Source: CAZXCQ01 sp964639275
GTDB taxonomy: Bacteria > Desulfobacterota > DSM-4660 > Desulfatiglandales > Desulfatiglandaceae
Assembly: GCA_964639275.1 (NCBI GenBank)
Contig: CAZXCQ010000128.1
Location: 1-17,246 of the forward strand
Direction of reading: 5' to 3'
DNA length: 17,246 nucleotides
Of the stretch, positions 8,854-15,983 are shown piece by piece. A model generated the notes under the pieces. The model did not search any database and had not been told where the DNA came from. It was given only the letters and a program-made list of their open reading frames with translations. Each line of letters opens with the position of its first letter. Position 1 is the stretch's first letter. Both the position numbers and the translations under genes were made by a program.

Positions 8854-9181
8854 CCCTGTCTTCTTCGCCGGTCCGAATGCGGATGGCCTTTTCAACAGGG
8901 ATGACGAAAATCTTTCCGTCCCCTATCTCACCGGTATGGGCACGTTCCTTGATGACGTCCAGGACCTGGGGTACAAGGTCTGAGGCAACCACGACCTCAA
9001 TCCTTATCTTGGGCAAGAAATCCACTACATACTCTGCGCCCCGGTAAATCTCCTTGTGCCCTTTCTGTCTCCCAAAGCCCTTTACCTCTGTGATGGTGAT
9101 ACCGCCGACACCCAGTTTTAAAACCGCATCCTTGACCTCGTCCAGCTTAAAAGGCTTGATGATTGCTTCGATCTTCTTCAT
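8843..9181 (-). CDS. glnB: Nitrogen regulatory protein PII
   Basis: PII is a small trimeric signal protein that binds ATP/ADP and 2-oxoglutarate and controls nitrogen-assimilation targets. From the ATG at 9181 the protein is exactly 112 residues, as in GlnB. The longer frame starts at a TTG at 9196. GGAG at 9191-9194 (complement) lies nine bases before the chosen ATG. Tyr51 of the T-loop, the residue uridylylated by GlnD, is present in YRGAEYVVDF. Asp54 follows as in GlnB, where GlnK proteins usually have Asn. The C-terminal nucleotide-binding segment IGDGKIFV and RIRTGEED are conserved. It follows the glutamate-synthase subunit gene by 24 bases and overlaps glnD, so it is in an operon with both. 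No amt gene is adjacent, which also favours GlnB over GlnK. Confidence 0.96.
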   Translation of the reverse strand: MKKIEAIIKPFKLDEVKDAVLKLGVGGITITEVKGFGRQKGHKEIYRGAEYVVDFLPKIRIEVVVASDLVPQVLDVIKERAHTGEIGDGKIFVIPVEKAIRIRTGEEDRDAI

Positions 9182-9190
9182 GGTATCCAT

Positions 9191-9194
9191 CTCC
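9191..9194 (-). promoter_or_regulatory. Ribosome binding site deciding the glnB start
   Basis: The complement reads GGAG, nine bases before the ATG at 9181. This supports the 112-residue GlnB start over the TTG at 9196. Confidence 0.7.
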
Positions 9195-9205
9195 AAAAAA
9201 TAGTT

Positions 9206-11842
9206 TTAGCCCCACTCCTCCAAACCGTCAGTATCCACATCTTTCGCATGTTCTGGCCTAACTTCGCGATAAACCTCGTAAGGCTCCTTTAACACGCCTT
9301 CAACGCGCAAGAGGTCTCTCTCAATCTGTATTCCAAAAAGCCGTTCGTTTTCCTCCAGATAGGGAAGGATCAGATCCCAGCTCTTTTTTTGAAGGCGAAC
9401 TATTTCGCCGCCGTTCAAATACTGCTCATCTATGAGCTGGTGGGGATCCCTCACATAGATGGCCCCTCCCGAGGCCAGGGAAAAGAGGTTGGACCCTGGG
9501 TACGGGCTGGGCTGAGGCCGGACCTTTCCATTATTATCAAACTCCATACTGTTGAGGACAACAAAGCCTCCCCCTTTCAAGGGGTCACCAGCCATAAAGG
9601 ATTCGGCCAGATAATCGAGGCACGTCCCATTTATTACAACCCGCGGCCTGCCTACGGCGTTGATCAGCGGCCTGCCGGCGGCATTTCCCATAACATAGAC
9701 CTCTCCACCTTTGGCCCCATACATAAATGTCTGACCAACGTCGCCATAGACGACCATTTTTCCGGATTTCATTATCTGACCCAGCTGATCCTGGGCATTG
9801 CCATGGACATAAATGGAGAGACCATCAATACCCGATCCCAGATAATCACCAGAACTTCCATAGATGTCGATCCGGACACCTCCCGAGGCAGGACCAAGGC
9901 CGCATCCATGGAATCGCTGCCCCCTCAGGCCAAATACAATAAACCGCCTCCAGCCCCTGTAAAAGGCCTCGGCCAGAAGGCGACTGTCACAGTGATCACC
10001 CTCAGGCGGAAAGAGCGAGGCATCAATAACCAGTACCTTTTCATCGTATGACGGCCCCCTGAAAAACTGTCTGGTTTCCCAGTCGATCAACCGGTAGACC
10101 GATTTCTGGTTTTTTCTTCCAAGCGATGGAAAATGGCGGAATATGGCCTCCAGGGTTTGATAAACCATCTGGAGGATTGAGCGACGCTTTTTGTCATAAG
10201 TCGGGTATTGCCAGTCGATCAGATGGGTGAGGGTCTTTAGGGCCATCTCAAAATGCGCATCGGCCTTGAGGGCCCACCCCTTAATCTCCCCCAAACAGTC
10301 CATGAGGTCTGCATAGTCCCAGTCCCTTAATCCGTTCTTGACGTAATCAACCAGGAGATCCGGCCGTTGATGTTCAAAAAAAGAGGACATCTCAAATCGC
10401 TCTTTGGCATCGCTTTCCACAAAATAGTAGACTCTCCCCGGGAGATAAGGTAACTGCCCTTCGGGTGAGGTGATCTTTTTGCCAAACTTGTCGACACAGC
10501 TCAGGTCTCGTTCAAGGGGTTTTCCTTTCTTCTTGTCCAGGTTAAATATAAATGACCCCCCATCCGTGTAACTTCCGCCACGGGCATTCCAGTAGCGGTC
10601 AGCCACCGTCCCTACCCGCGGGTCTTCATCAGACAGACTCCTGAGGGTGGCGTCTATGGCCTGTTTTTCAGAGCAGATCAGACCCACCTGGACCTGGCCG
10701 TCGTGCAGGGCAAACACCTGGGGCCTGAGCATTGATGTGTCGGTAATCCCGATGAGCTGAAGACGTCTGTTTTCGGTGTCATTGCGAGCGATTATAAAAA
10801 ACCATGGACCGTCCGGGGATCCGTGTATATGGGTGGCCTGGATCGCCCGGTATATCCTTTGTTTATCCGCCGGCAACTGCTCAAAGTCCCTTTCCATGGT
10901 GGGGGCGAGGGCCTCAATCACATATTCAAGGGGATATCCAAAGGTCCGGCTATACAGGTCAAACAGGAGCACAGAGACCTCCGTGTCCGTAATAAATTGG
11001 GGGTAGATGTTTCTCTGGCTCAGATACTCGGTCACGGAATGGTAGTTGGCAAAATCGCCGTTGTGGACAAGCGCCTCGTTGAGGCCGACAAATGGATGGG
11101 CGCCAGCCGGGTGCCACACCCTGCCCTTGGTGGGGTAACGCTGATGAGCGATCCAGACATGGGCCTTAAAGTTGTCAAGCTTGTAATACTGAACCACTTG
11201 CTCGGCATATCCCACGATCTTGAGGACAAAAAGGTCTCGACCATGAGACAGGACAAAGGCAAAACGGTCTCCCTGGGCATCGTAGTAGGACCTGTTGATC
11301 CGAATGCTGTTCTGGTAGACGAATTCATCTTCAGTCTGTCTTTCATCGAGATCCTCCAGTCCATTTTCAGAGGCAAAAGATCTCCGTACAGACGGCTTGA
11401 CCCGCACGAAAAAGCGCAATACCTCCGGAGGCCTGATATCAAGACCGCTGATATCTCTATAGTCCTCCACATGGGGTATACGCTCAGAGAAGTGCACATT
11501 AAAATAGGGCCCAATAAACCGCTTTTCCAGGTCATCCACAACCCCTTCCTGAAGCACAGCGATCTGCAGAATATAGTCCTCCTCAAGGATCTGTTCGGAT
11601 ACCCCCAGCATCTTGGGGTCGAATCCCATGGCGGCAATCCCTCCACCACGGCCATTCCCACGGTTGTGCATCTGTCTGGACGGCTCAAAAATATGCCTTC
11701 CCCTCACGGGGATACTGCATGCAAATCCGGTAACCCCACAGCCTCCCTCGGCCTCAGTTTCCCGGCACTGTAAGGAAGGTAGATCGCTTATTAGTGGTCT
11801 TCTTGATGCGATGATTCTATGTATTATCCTGTCTCGATCCAT
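9206..11842 (-). CDS. Glutamate synthase subunit: class II glutaminase domain joined to GXGXG domain
   Basis: This subunit should release ammonia from glutamine for the FMN subunit encoded just upstream. From the ATG at 11842 it has 878 residues. A class II (Ntn) amidotransferase domain begins at Cys35 in GGCGVTGFA and continues through HQRYPTKGR near 234 and VHNGDFAN near 259. The nucleophile must be exposed by removal of a 34-residue propeptide, as known for GltB. A helical linker without recognised domain spans about 440-620. A GXGXG beta-helix follows at about 650-770 (GPASGGVRIDIYG, GSGIDGLSIYVHGNAQ, MYGAKGGEVYVMGNAAGR). The central and FMN domains of classical GltB are missing here; the FMN part is the separate gene upstream. 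The longest frame starts at 11938, but that extension is translated repeat. No clear Shine-Dalgarno precedes 11842, so the start is moderately secure. Confidence 0.88.
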   Translation of the reverse strand: MDRDRIIHRIIASRRPLISDLPSLQCRETEAEGGCGVTGFACSIPVRGRHIFEPSRQMHNRGNGRGGGIAAMGFDPKMLGVSEQILEEDYILQIAVLQEGVVDDLEKRFIGPYFNVHFSERIPHVEDYRDISGLDIRPPEVLRFFVRVKPSVRRSFASENGLEDLDERQTEDEFVYQNSIRINRSYYDAQGDRFAFVLSHGRDLFVLKIVGYAEQVVQYYKLDNFKAHVWIAHQRYPTKGRVWHPAGAHPFVGLNEALVHNGDFANYHSVTEYLSQRNIYPQFITDTEVSVLLFDLYSRTFGYPLEYVIEALAPTMERDFEQLPADKQRIYRAIQATHIHGSPDGPWFFIIARNDTENRRLQLIGITDTSMLRPQVFALHDGQVQVGLICSEKQAIDATLRSLSDEDPRVGTVADRYWNARGGSYTDGGSFIFNLDKKKGKPLERDLSCVDKFGKKITSPEGQLPYLPGRVYYFVESDAKERFEMSSFFEHQRPDLLVDYVKNGLRDWDYADLMDCLGEIKGWALKADAHFEMALKTLTHLIDWQYPTYDKKRRSILQMVYQTLEAIFRHFPSLGRKNQKSVYRLIDWETRQFFRGPSYDEKVLVIDASLFPPEGDHCDSRLLAEAFYRGWRRFIVFGLRGQRFHGCGLGPASGGVRIDIYGSSGDYLGSGIDGLSIYVHGNAQDQLGQIMKSGKMVVYGDVGQTFMYGAKGGEVYVMGNAAGRPLINAVGRPRVVINGTCLDYLAESFMAGDPLKGGGFVVLNSMEFDNNGKVRPQPSPYPGSNLFSLASGGAIYVRDPHQLIDEQYLNGGEIVRLQKKSWDLILPYLEENERLFGIQIERDLLRVEGVLKEPYEVYREVRPEHAKDVDTDGLEEWG

Positions 11843-11887
11843 ATTTTGGCTTATCGTATCAATTGAGCTTTTTTGTAACACCTTGAG

Positions 11888-12065
11888 AGTCCAAAGTTCT
11901 CTCGTCATGCCGGACTTGATCTGGCGTCCAGAAGTCATATGATATTGATAATATTCTGGATTCCGGCCCTTCGGCCATGAGCTCAGAGCCGAATGGCTTA
12001 CGCCGGAATGACATCACATAATTCTTGATTCTAATAATATCAATTACTTAGAAGAACTTTGGACT
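11888..12065. repeat. Outer inverted repeat flanking the palindromic element
   Basis: AGTCCAAAGTTCT at 11888-11900 recurs as its exact reverse complement at 12053-12065 (13 of 13), enclosing the 109-base palindromic element almost centrally. Beyond the arms the flanks stay weakly similar (GTAACA-like versus TGTTACT-like). This suggests a larger transposon-like or hairpin-forming unit with the palindromic repeat nested in it. Confidence 0.65.
11904..12012. repeat. CATTCCGG-type palindromic intergenic repeat
   Basis: The ends are inverted: GTCATGCCGG at 11904-11913 and CCGGAATGAC at 12003-12012. Internal parts include CTGGATTCCGG and, at 11970-11993, a near-perfect 24-base palindrome with TTCGGC/GCCGAA arms around TGAGCTCA. 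The ends resemble the GTCATTCCGGCG...CCGGAATCCAG repeats scattered between genes in many deltaproteobacteria. The 24-base palindrome looks inserted into the head of such a unit, because the AAGCC of the usual loop is separated from CCGGAATCC by it. Confidence 0.75.
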
Positions 12066-12154
12066 GTGTAGTAACACTTTGGCTTTGTAAAATCCGGGAA
12101 ATGGGGATTCCGTTTCTCGGGCGTATCACTCGCCCCTGAGAGAGCGTAAGGAAA

Positions 12155-13660
12155 TCACGTGCCATTGTTCGCCCCCTGTCTTATGTGATCCAGGTGAACC
12201 AGGCAATCCGTGCGACCCACAAGCTCCCGCAGGCCTCTTATCCCCAATCTTTTGAGTATCCGGATCAGTTCTCGACGCCAGGCGAGGAACATGTTTGTAA
12301 TTCGGCGGGTCCCCCAGTCGAGGTCGATGAGATCCATCAACTCCGGGTCGGTGGTGGCAATTCCCCTGGCGCAGCCCCGGCCACTTTCGCAGTTGTGGCA
12401 CCGGATACATTCCAATGCCACCAGATCGGCCGTACCGGTGCAAACGGCATCGGCCCCCAACGCGATGATCTTTGCCACGTCATGAGGTGTTCTTATCCCC
12501 CCGCTGGCAACCAGGGTTATTTTGTCTCTGACCCCTTCTTCCTCCAAAAATCGGTGAACCTTTGGCACCGCATATTCAATGGGCATCGCGATATTCTTCT
12601 TGGCGATATCAGGGGCGGCGCCGGTGCCGCCATAGCTCCCATCAAGATGGATGATGTGGGCACCCGCATAGTAACTTCCAACGGCGACCATATCCACGTC
12701 GGTAGGCGTTGAGACCTTGATCGCCACCAATGCCTTTGGATTGACGGCCTTGATCCAGTCGATGTGCTTTTTGTGGTCTTCCACAGAGTAGACGCTGTGA
12801 AAGGGAAACGGCGAAAACAGCGGGTACCCCACAACGGCCTCCCGCATCCGTGCTACACCGGGAGTTACCTTGTCCCCCAAGAGATGGCCACCGAGGCCCG
12901 GCTTTGCGCCTTGGGCGTATTTGAATTCAACGATCCTGACACGCTGGATCGTTTCCTCCCTCACCCCAAAGAGGCCGGTGGCCACCTGGGTGATGACATG
13001 ATCATCGTATGGCTTGAGCTCGTCAGGATATCCTCCTTCACCCGTACAACAAAAGGTCCCCAGAGCAGCGGCGGCCTTTATCCGGCTCAGCATGGTTGTG
13101 ATGCTGATCGAACCGTAAGACATGCCCCCCCCGTAAAAGGGGACCTCAATCCGGATGCGGTGGGCGTTGTCATCTCTCCTGTTCAGATCCACGCCCATAT
13201 CAACGTCTTTATCTTCAGGCCCTTCCTGTATTTTCGTTTGACTCTGGAAGACGATTCGAAGTTTGTCAAATCCACCTCCAGAGGCCCCCGTTTTGTATTC
13301 TAACCCAAGAGGGGGAACGACGCCAAATTCGGCCATGTGCCACGTGCTGGCAAGGAGATCAGGGGTCCATCGGAGGTCTCCCATTGAGTCAAAATCCGGG
13401 TTTCTCAATACCCGGAGGGCCTGCTCCGGACAGGCCGCATAACAGGGCTCCGGACAATCGTTTCCCACACAGAGATGGTGATTCTTGACCCGTACCCTCC
13501 CCCTTCTCCTGGCATGGACCCCATAGGGGCAGGTCTCGACACATTTCCCGCATGCCGTGCATTTCTCGTTCCGGTTGAGCCGGTATTTACCGATGGGATT
13601 CTTGAACCGCGACCCTGTGGGAATCACCTCTGGTATCTGAAATGAGTCAAGGTCATTCAA
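12155..13660 (-). CDS. gltB: Glutamate synthase FMN subunit with N-terminal ferredoxin domain
   Basis: This subunit should carry the synthase half-reaction: 2-oxoglutarate plus ammonia to glutamate at FMN. It has 501 residues from the TTG at 13660. A two-cluster ferredoxin segment comes first: CTACGKCVETCPYG (Cys34, 37, 40, 44) and a less regular second set at Cys64, 69, 73 and 77. The barrel follows with family signatures: TGEGGYPDE near 206-214, QGAKPGLGG near 250-258, AIKVST, LDGSYGGTGAAP near 339-350, and ASGGIRTPHDVAK near 385-397. A cysteine cluster CIRCHNCESGRGC (418, 421, 424, 430) leads into the typical GIATTDPEL. No NADPH-binding GltD is encoded, so ferredoxin is the probable donor. 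The TTG start has GGAGG nine bases upstream and overlaps the preceding stop by eight bases. An ATG at 13762 would overlap the upstream gene by 110 bases. Confidence 0.92.
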   Translation of the reverse strand: MNDLDSFQIPEVIPTGSRFKNPIGKYRLNRNEKCTACGKCVETCPYGVHARRRGRVRVKNHHLCVGNDCPEPCYAACPEQALRVLRNPDFDSMGDLRWTPDLLASTWHMAEFGVVPPLGLEYKTGASGGGFDKLRIVFQSQTKIQEGPEDKDVDMGVDLNRRDDNAHRIRIEVPFYGGGMSYGSISITTMLSRIKAAAALGTFCCTGEGGYPDELKPYDDHVITQVATGLFGVREETIQRVRIVEFKYAQGAKPGLGGHLLGDKVTPGVARMREAVVGYPLFSPFPFHSVYSVEDHKKHIDWIKAVNPKALVAIKVSTPTDVDMVAVGSYYAGAHIIHLDGSYGGTGAAPDIAKKNIAMPIEYAVPKVHRFLEEEGVRDKITLVASGGIRTPHDVAKIIALGADAVCTGTADLVALECIRCHNCESGRGCARGIATTDPELMDLIDLDWGTRRITNMFLAWRRELIRILKRLGIRGLRELVGRTDCLVHLDHIRQGANNGT

Positions 13661-15050
13661 GTTCGCATCCCTCCCCGATCTCTTGCATTGATCCAAAAGT
13701 GCTCTTTTCCAGGTCTTCAAAAAACATGGCGCGTCCAACCTCTCCCCGCAGGCGCCGGGCATCTCTCATCCCCATGGCGCCCATCACTTCCAGGAGTTGG
13801 TTGTGCCAGGCGCCCATCAGATTCACGACACGGGATGTCACCCACCCGGAAGACGCCCGGTCAATTTCTACTGGGCAAGGGAGCCCCTTTATGCATCTCC
13901 GGCACACCCGGCATTCCAGGGCAATAAGGATGGGAAGGTCAACGAGGACCGCATCGGCGCCGCATATGACCGATTTGGCCACATGTTCTGCCATCGCGAG
14001 CCCGCCACTCACCAGCAAAGTGACCTCCTCCCGGATCTTTTGCCTGACCAGATCCAGGTGTATTGATCGGATGCCATCCTTTACCGGCGTCTCATGGTCA
14101 TCCACAAAACAACCGTCTGTGCCTCCCTCGAGATGGATAAGGGAGATCCCTTTTTTTGCCAACGCCAGGACCTTTTTCTCTATGCCTTTGGCCATCGGCA
14201 CCCTCACCGAGATCAACGACGAGGAGAACTGATCCCGCAGGCCCTTAACCATGCGGTGCCAGTCTTTTGTCCAGGGGATTTCCACAATCCGTTGTCCTGC
14301 CAGGTCTGTCTCTGCTTCAATCCGGTTCGGACCGATCTGAGGGATCAACCAGGGCCAATACCCACCGGGTGTGTCATGAACAACCTTTTCAGGTGCAGCA
14401 AACAGGGTCCCCAGGCGTTTTGCCGCCGCGGCCCATCCCTCAATGGTGGCTCGACCGAATGCACCGAAAGGGGGCACCTTCAGGATAATCGGAAGGGGGA
14501 TGTCCACCAACGACGGGGTCTTTCCGCTCAGGTCCCCCTCTTTGTTGAACTGGAGGGAGACGGAGGTGCGGCCAAGGTCAATGGCCGTGCTGATATACTC
14601 CCTTCCATGGATTCCATCTCTCGTGGGGCGAACGATCTCTGACATATCGGTCCACATGGAATCAAATCCACGACCGCTAAAAGGCCCGGGGTAGCCGGCG
14701 CCGGAAACGGGAATCTTTCCTGTCTCGGCCTGTCTCCACAGGCTGGCGATGATCTCCGGGGTCCAGTGGGAATCGCCCATGGCCCTATATTCGGGATTGA
14801 TCGATTTGTGGATCAACTCCCTGGGGCAGCCCTGGACGCATCTGAGGCAATTCATGCACTGGTTATCGATCGAGTCGATCATCTGACGCGAGTCGAGGTG
14901 GCGGTTTTCGTAGACCCTGTAGACACAGCGCTTTTTTACGCAAACAGCGCATTTGAGACAACCCTCCTCCCAAGCGATGATCCCCGATCTTGTAATCGGC
15001 TCAAAGCGATGAGGAGTCGGCCGGGGGTGTATGGCATATTTGGCTGGCAT
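13653..15050 (-). CDS. Diverged glutamate-synthase-like FMN/Fe-S protein
   Basis: This 465-residue protein is a paralogue of the downstream FMN subunit. Shared features include the order ferredoxin domain then barrel, MGDSHWTPEIIASLW (neighbour: MGDLRWTPDLLASTW), and VSGGLAMAEHVAKSVICGADAV near 347-369. The N-terminal ferredoxin cysteines are at 31, 34, 37, 42 and 65, 68, 71, 75. The barrel cysteines at 380, 383, 386 and 392 (CRVCRRCIKGLPC) have exactly the spacing of the neighbour. However, TGEGG, QGAKPG and GSYGGTGAAP of the true enzyme are replaced, the latter by EGGTDGCFVDD, and the barrel lysine in AIKV is arginine (SVRV). It also has EIVRPTRDGIHGRE at 138-151, unlike the neighbour. It is therefore probably not a glutamate synthase; an electron-transfer or other flavoprotein role is possible. 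It starts 13 bases after metF and overlaps gltB by eight. The fold is fairly sure, the function unknown. Confidence 0.85.
   Translation of the reverse strand: MPAKYAIHPRPTPHRFEPITRSGIIAWEEGCLKCAVCVKKRCVYRVYENRHLDSRQMIDSIDNQCMNCLRCVQGCPRELIHKSINPEYRAMGDSHWTPEIIASLWRQAETGKIPVSGAGYPGPFSGRGFDSMWTDMSEIVRPTRDGIHGREYISTAIDLGRTSVSLQFNKEGDLSGKTPSLVDIPLPIILKVPPFGAFGRATIEGWAAAAKRLGTLFAAPEKVVHDTPGGYWPWLIPQIGPNRIEAETDLAGQRIVEIPWTKDWHRMVKGLRDQFSSSLISVRVPMAKGIEKKVLALAKKGISLIHLEGGTDGCFVDDHETPVKDGIRSIHLDLVRQKIREEVTLLVSGGLAMAEHVAKSVICGADAVLVDLPILIALECRVCRRCIKGLPCPVEIDRASSGWVTSRVVNLMGAWHNQLLEVMGAMGMRDARRLRGEVGRAMFFEDLEKSTFGSMQEIGEGCELE
13670..13674 (-). promoter_or_regulatory. Ribosome binding site supporting a TTG start of gltB
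   Basis: The complement reads GGAGG within a GGGGAGGG run, nine bases before the TTG at 13660. It supports that start rather than the far-upstream ATG at 13762. Confidence 0.65.
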
Positions 15051-15063
15051 TATGAACCCTATC

Positions 15064-15978
15064 TCAAAGGTCAGGTCTTGGCAAAAGACTGGCCCGTTTA
15101 GCGATTTCTCCCACGGCGTCTTCCCACTCGATCGCCATGATGTGAACCCCCTTTATGCCGGGCAGTTCTCTCAGACGGGAAATGGTCTCGATACAGATCT
15201 GAATACCTTCCTCATCCTGACGTTTCTTTGCTGTCCCGTCCATGCGTTTTATGATTTCATCAGGGATATCCATACCCGATACGCGGGTCTTCATGTATTT
15301 GGCCATGCCAACCGATTTTAGAGGGGTGACCCCTCCCAGGATATAGGTCCTCTCCGTCAGACCCCTGTCCTGCGCCATGGCCAGCCAGGCCTCAAACCGG
15401 TCTAGGTTGTAGATGCACTGGGTCTGTATAAAATCGGCACCGGCCTTTATCTTTTTTGCCAGGCGGACTATCCGGAACTCAAAGGGATCTGCAAAGGGGT
15501 TGGCGGCCGCCCCGATAAAGATATCCGGTGCAGAGTCCAGGGTCCCTCCGCCCAGGATCATGTGTTGGTCTCTCATTGTCCTGGCCACTTCAACCAGTTG
15601 AATGGAATCCAGATCATAGACACCCACGGCCTGGGGTTGATTGCCAAAGATCTGGTGGTCGCCTGACAGGCACAGGAGGTTTTGAATACCCAGGGCAGAG
15701 GCCCCCAGGATATCGGACTGGATGGCGATCCGGTTTCGGTCCCGTACGACCATCTGAAGCACCGGATCCATCCCCGCTGCCTTGATCAGAATGCAGGCAG
15801 CAAGACTGGACATACGAACGATGGCCGTCTGGTTATCCGTTACATTGACGGCATCCACTTTCCCCTTGAGGATTTCCGCCTTGCGGGTGATGATTTTGGG
15901 ATCTGCACCCTTTGGGGGACCGCATTCGGCCGTCACAGCAAAAATGCCTTTTTCCAAAACTCTCTTTAGCCGGCTCAT
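15064..15978 (-). CDS. metF: Methylenetetrahydrofolate reductase, MetV-associated type
   Basis: MetF is a flavin barrel enzyme reducing 5,10-methylene- to 5-methyl-tetrahydrofolate. It acts in the methyl branch of the Wood-Ljungdahl pathway and in methionine synthesis. From the ATG at 15978 it has 304 residues. The catalytic glutamate is probably Glu18 in VTAECGPPKG, corresponding to the glutamate of SFEFFPP in E. coli MetF. Further family segments are VNVTDNQ, LCLSGDH, GAAANPFADP and FIQTQCIYNLDRF. The longest frame begins at a TTG (16044) inside metV, adding residues the family lacks. The chosen ATG is five bases after the metV stop. The pairing with metV and an mvhD-like gene matches acetogen-type reductases that take electrons from Fe-S partners rather than directly from NAD(P)H. 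Direction and donor are inferences. Confidence 0.93.
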   Translation of the reverse strand: MSRLKRVLEKGIFAVTAECGPPKGADPKIITRKAEILKGKVDAVNVTDNQTAIVRMSSLAACILIKAAGMDPVLQMVVRDRNRIAIQSDILGASALGIQNLLCLSGDHQIFGNQPQAVGVYDLDSIQLVEVARTMRDQHMILGGGTLDSAPDIFIGAAANPFADPFEFRIVRLAKKIKAGADFIQTQCIYNLDRFEAWLAMAQDRGLTERTYILGGVTPLKSVGMAKYMKTRVSGMDIPDEIIKRMDGTAKKRQDEEGIQICIETISRLRELPGIKGVHIMAIEWEDAVGEIAKRASLLPRPDL

Positions 15979-15983
15979 AGGTC

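Larger units (their letters stand above)
11843..12154. other. 312-base non-coding gap filled by repeats
   Basis: This is the only long gap inside the mvhD-to-glnD gene row. It holds the palindromic element at 11904-12012, the flanking inverted arms at 11888-11900 and 12053-12065, and a short potential hairpin GGGCG/CGCCC near 12119-12135. No gene is visible. The 5' end of the longest downstream open frame extends into the repeat but is not credible coding sequence. Confidence 0.7.

Noticed and set aside
8854..8895. 14-codon extension of glnD from TTG
   Set aside because: It lies inside the conserved C-terminus of glnB and starts with a rare codon, while an ATG with an 11-base overlap is available.
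10823..11773. Plus-strand open frame of 316 codons opposite the glutaminase domain
   Set aside because: It lies wholly antisense to conserved domain sequence; no recognisable motif.
12119..12135. GGGCG/CGCCC hairpin after gltB as an intrinsic terminator
   Set aside because: The stem is only five base pairs and no T-run follows in the direction of transcription.
13661..13762. 34-codon N-terminal extension of gltB from an ATG
   Set aside because: It would overlap the upstream coding region by 110 bases; GGAGG precedes the TTG at 13660 at good spacing.
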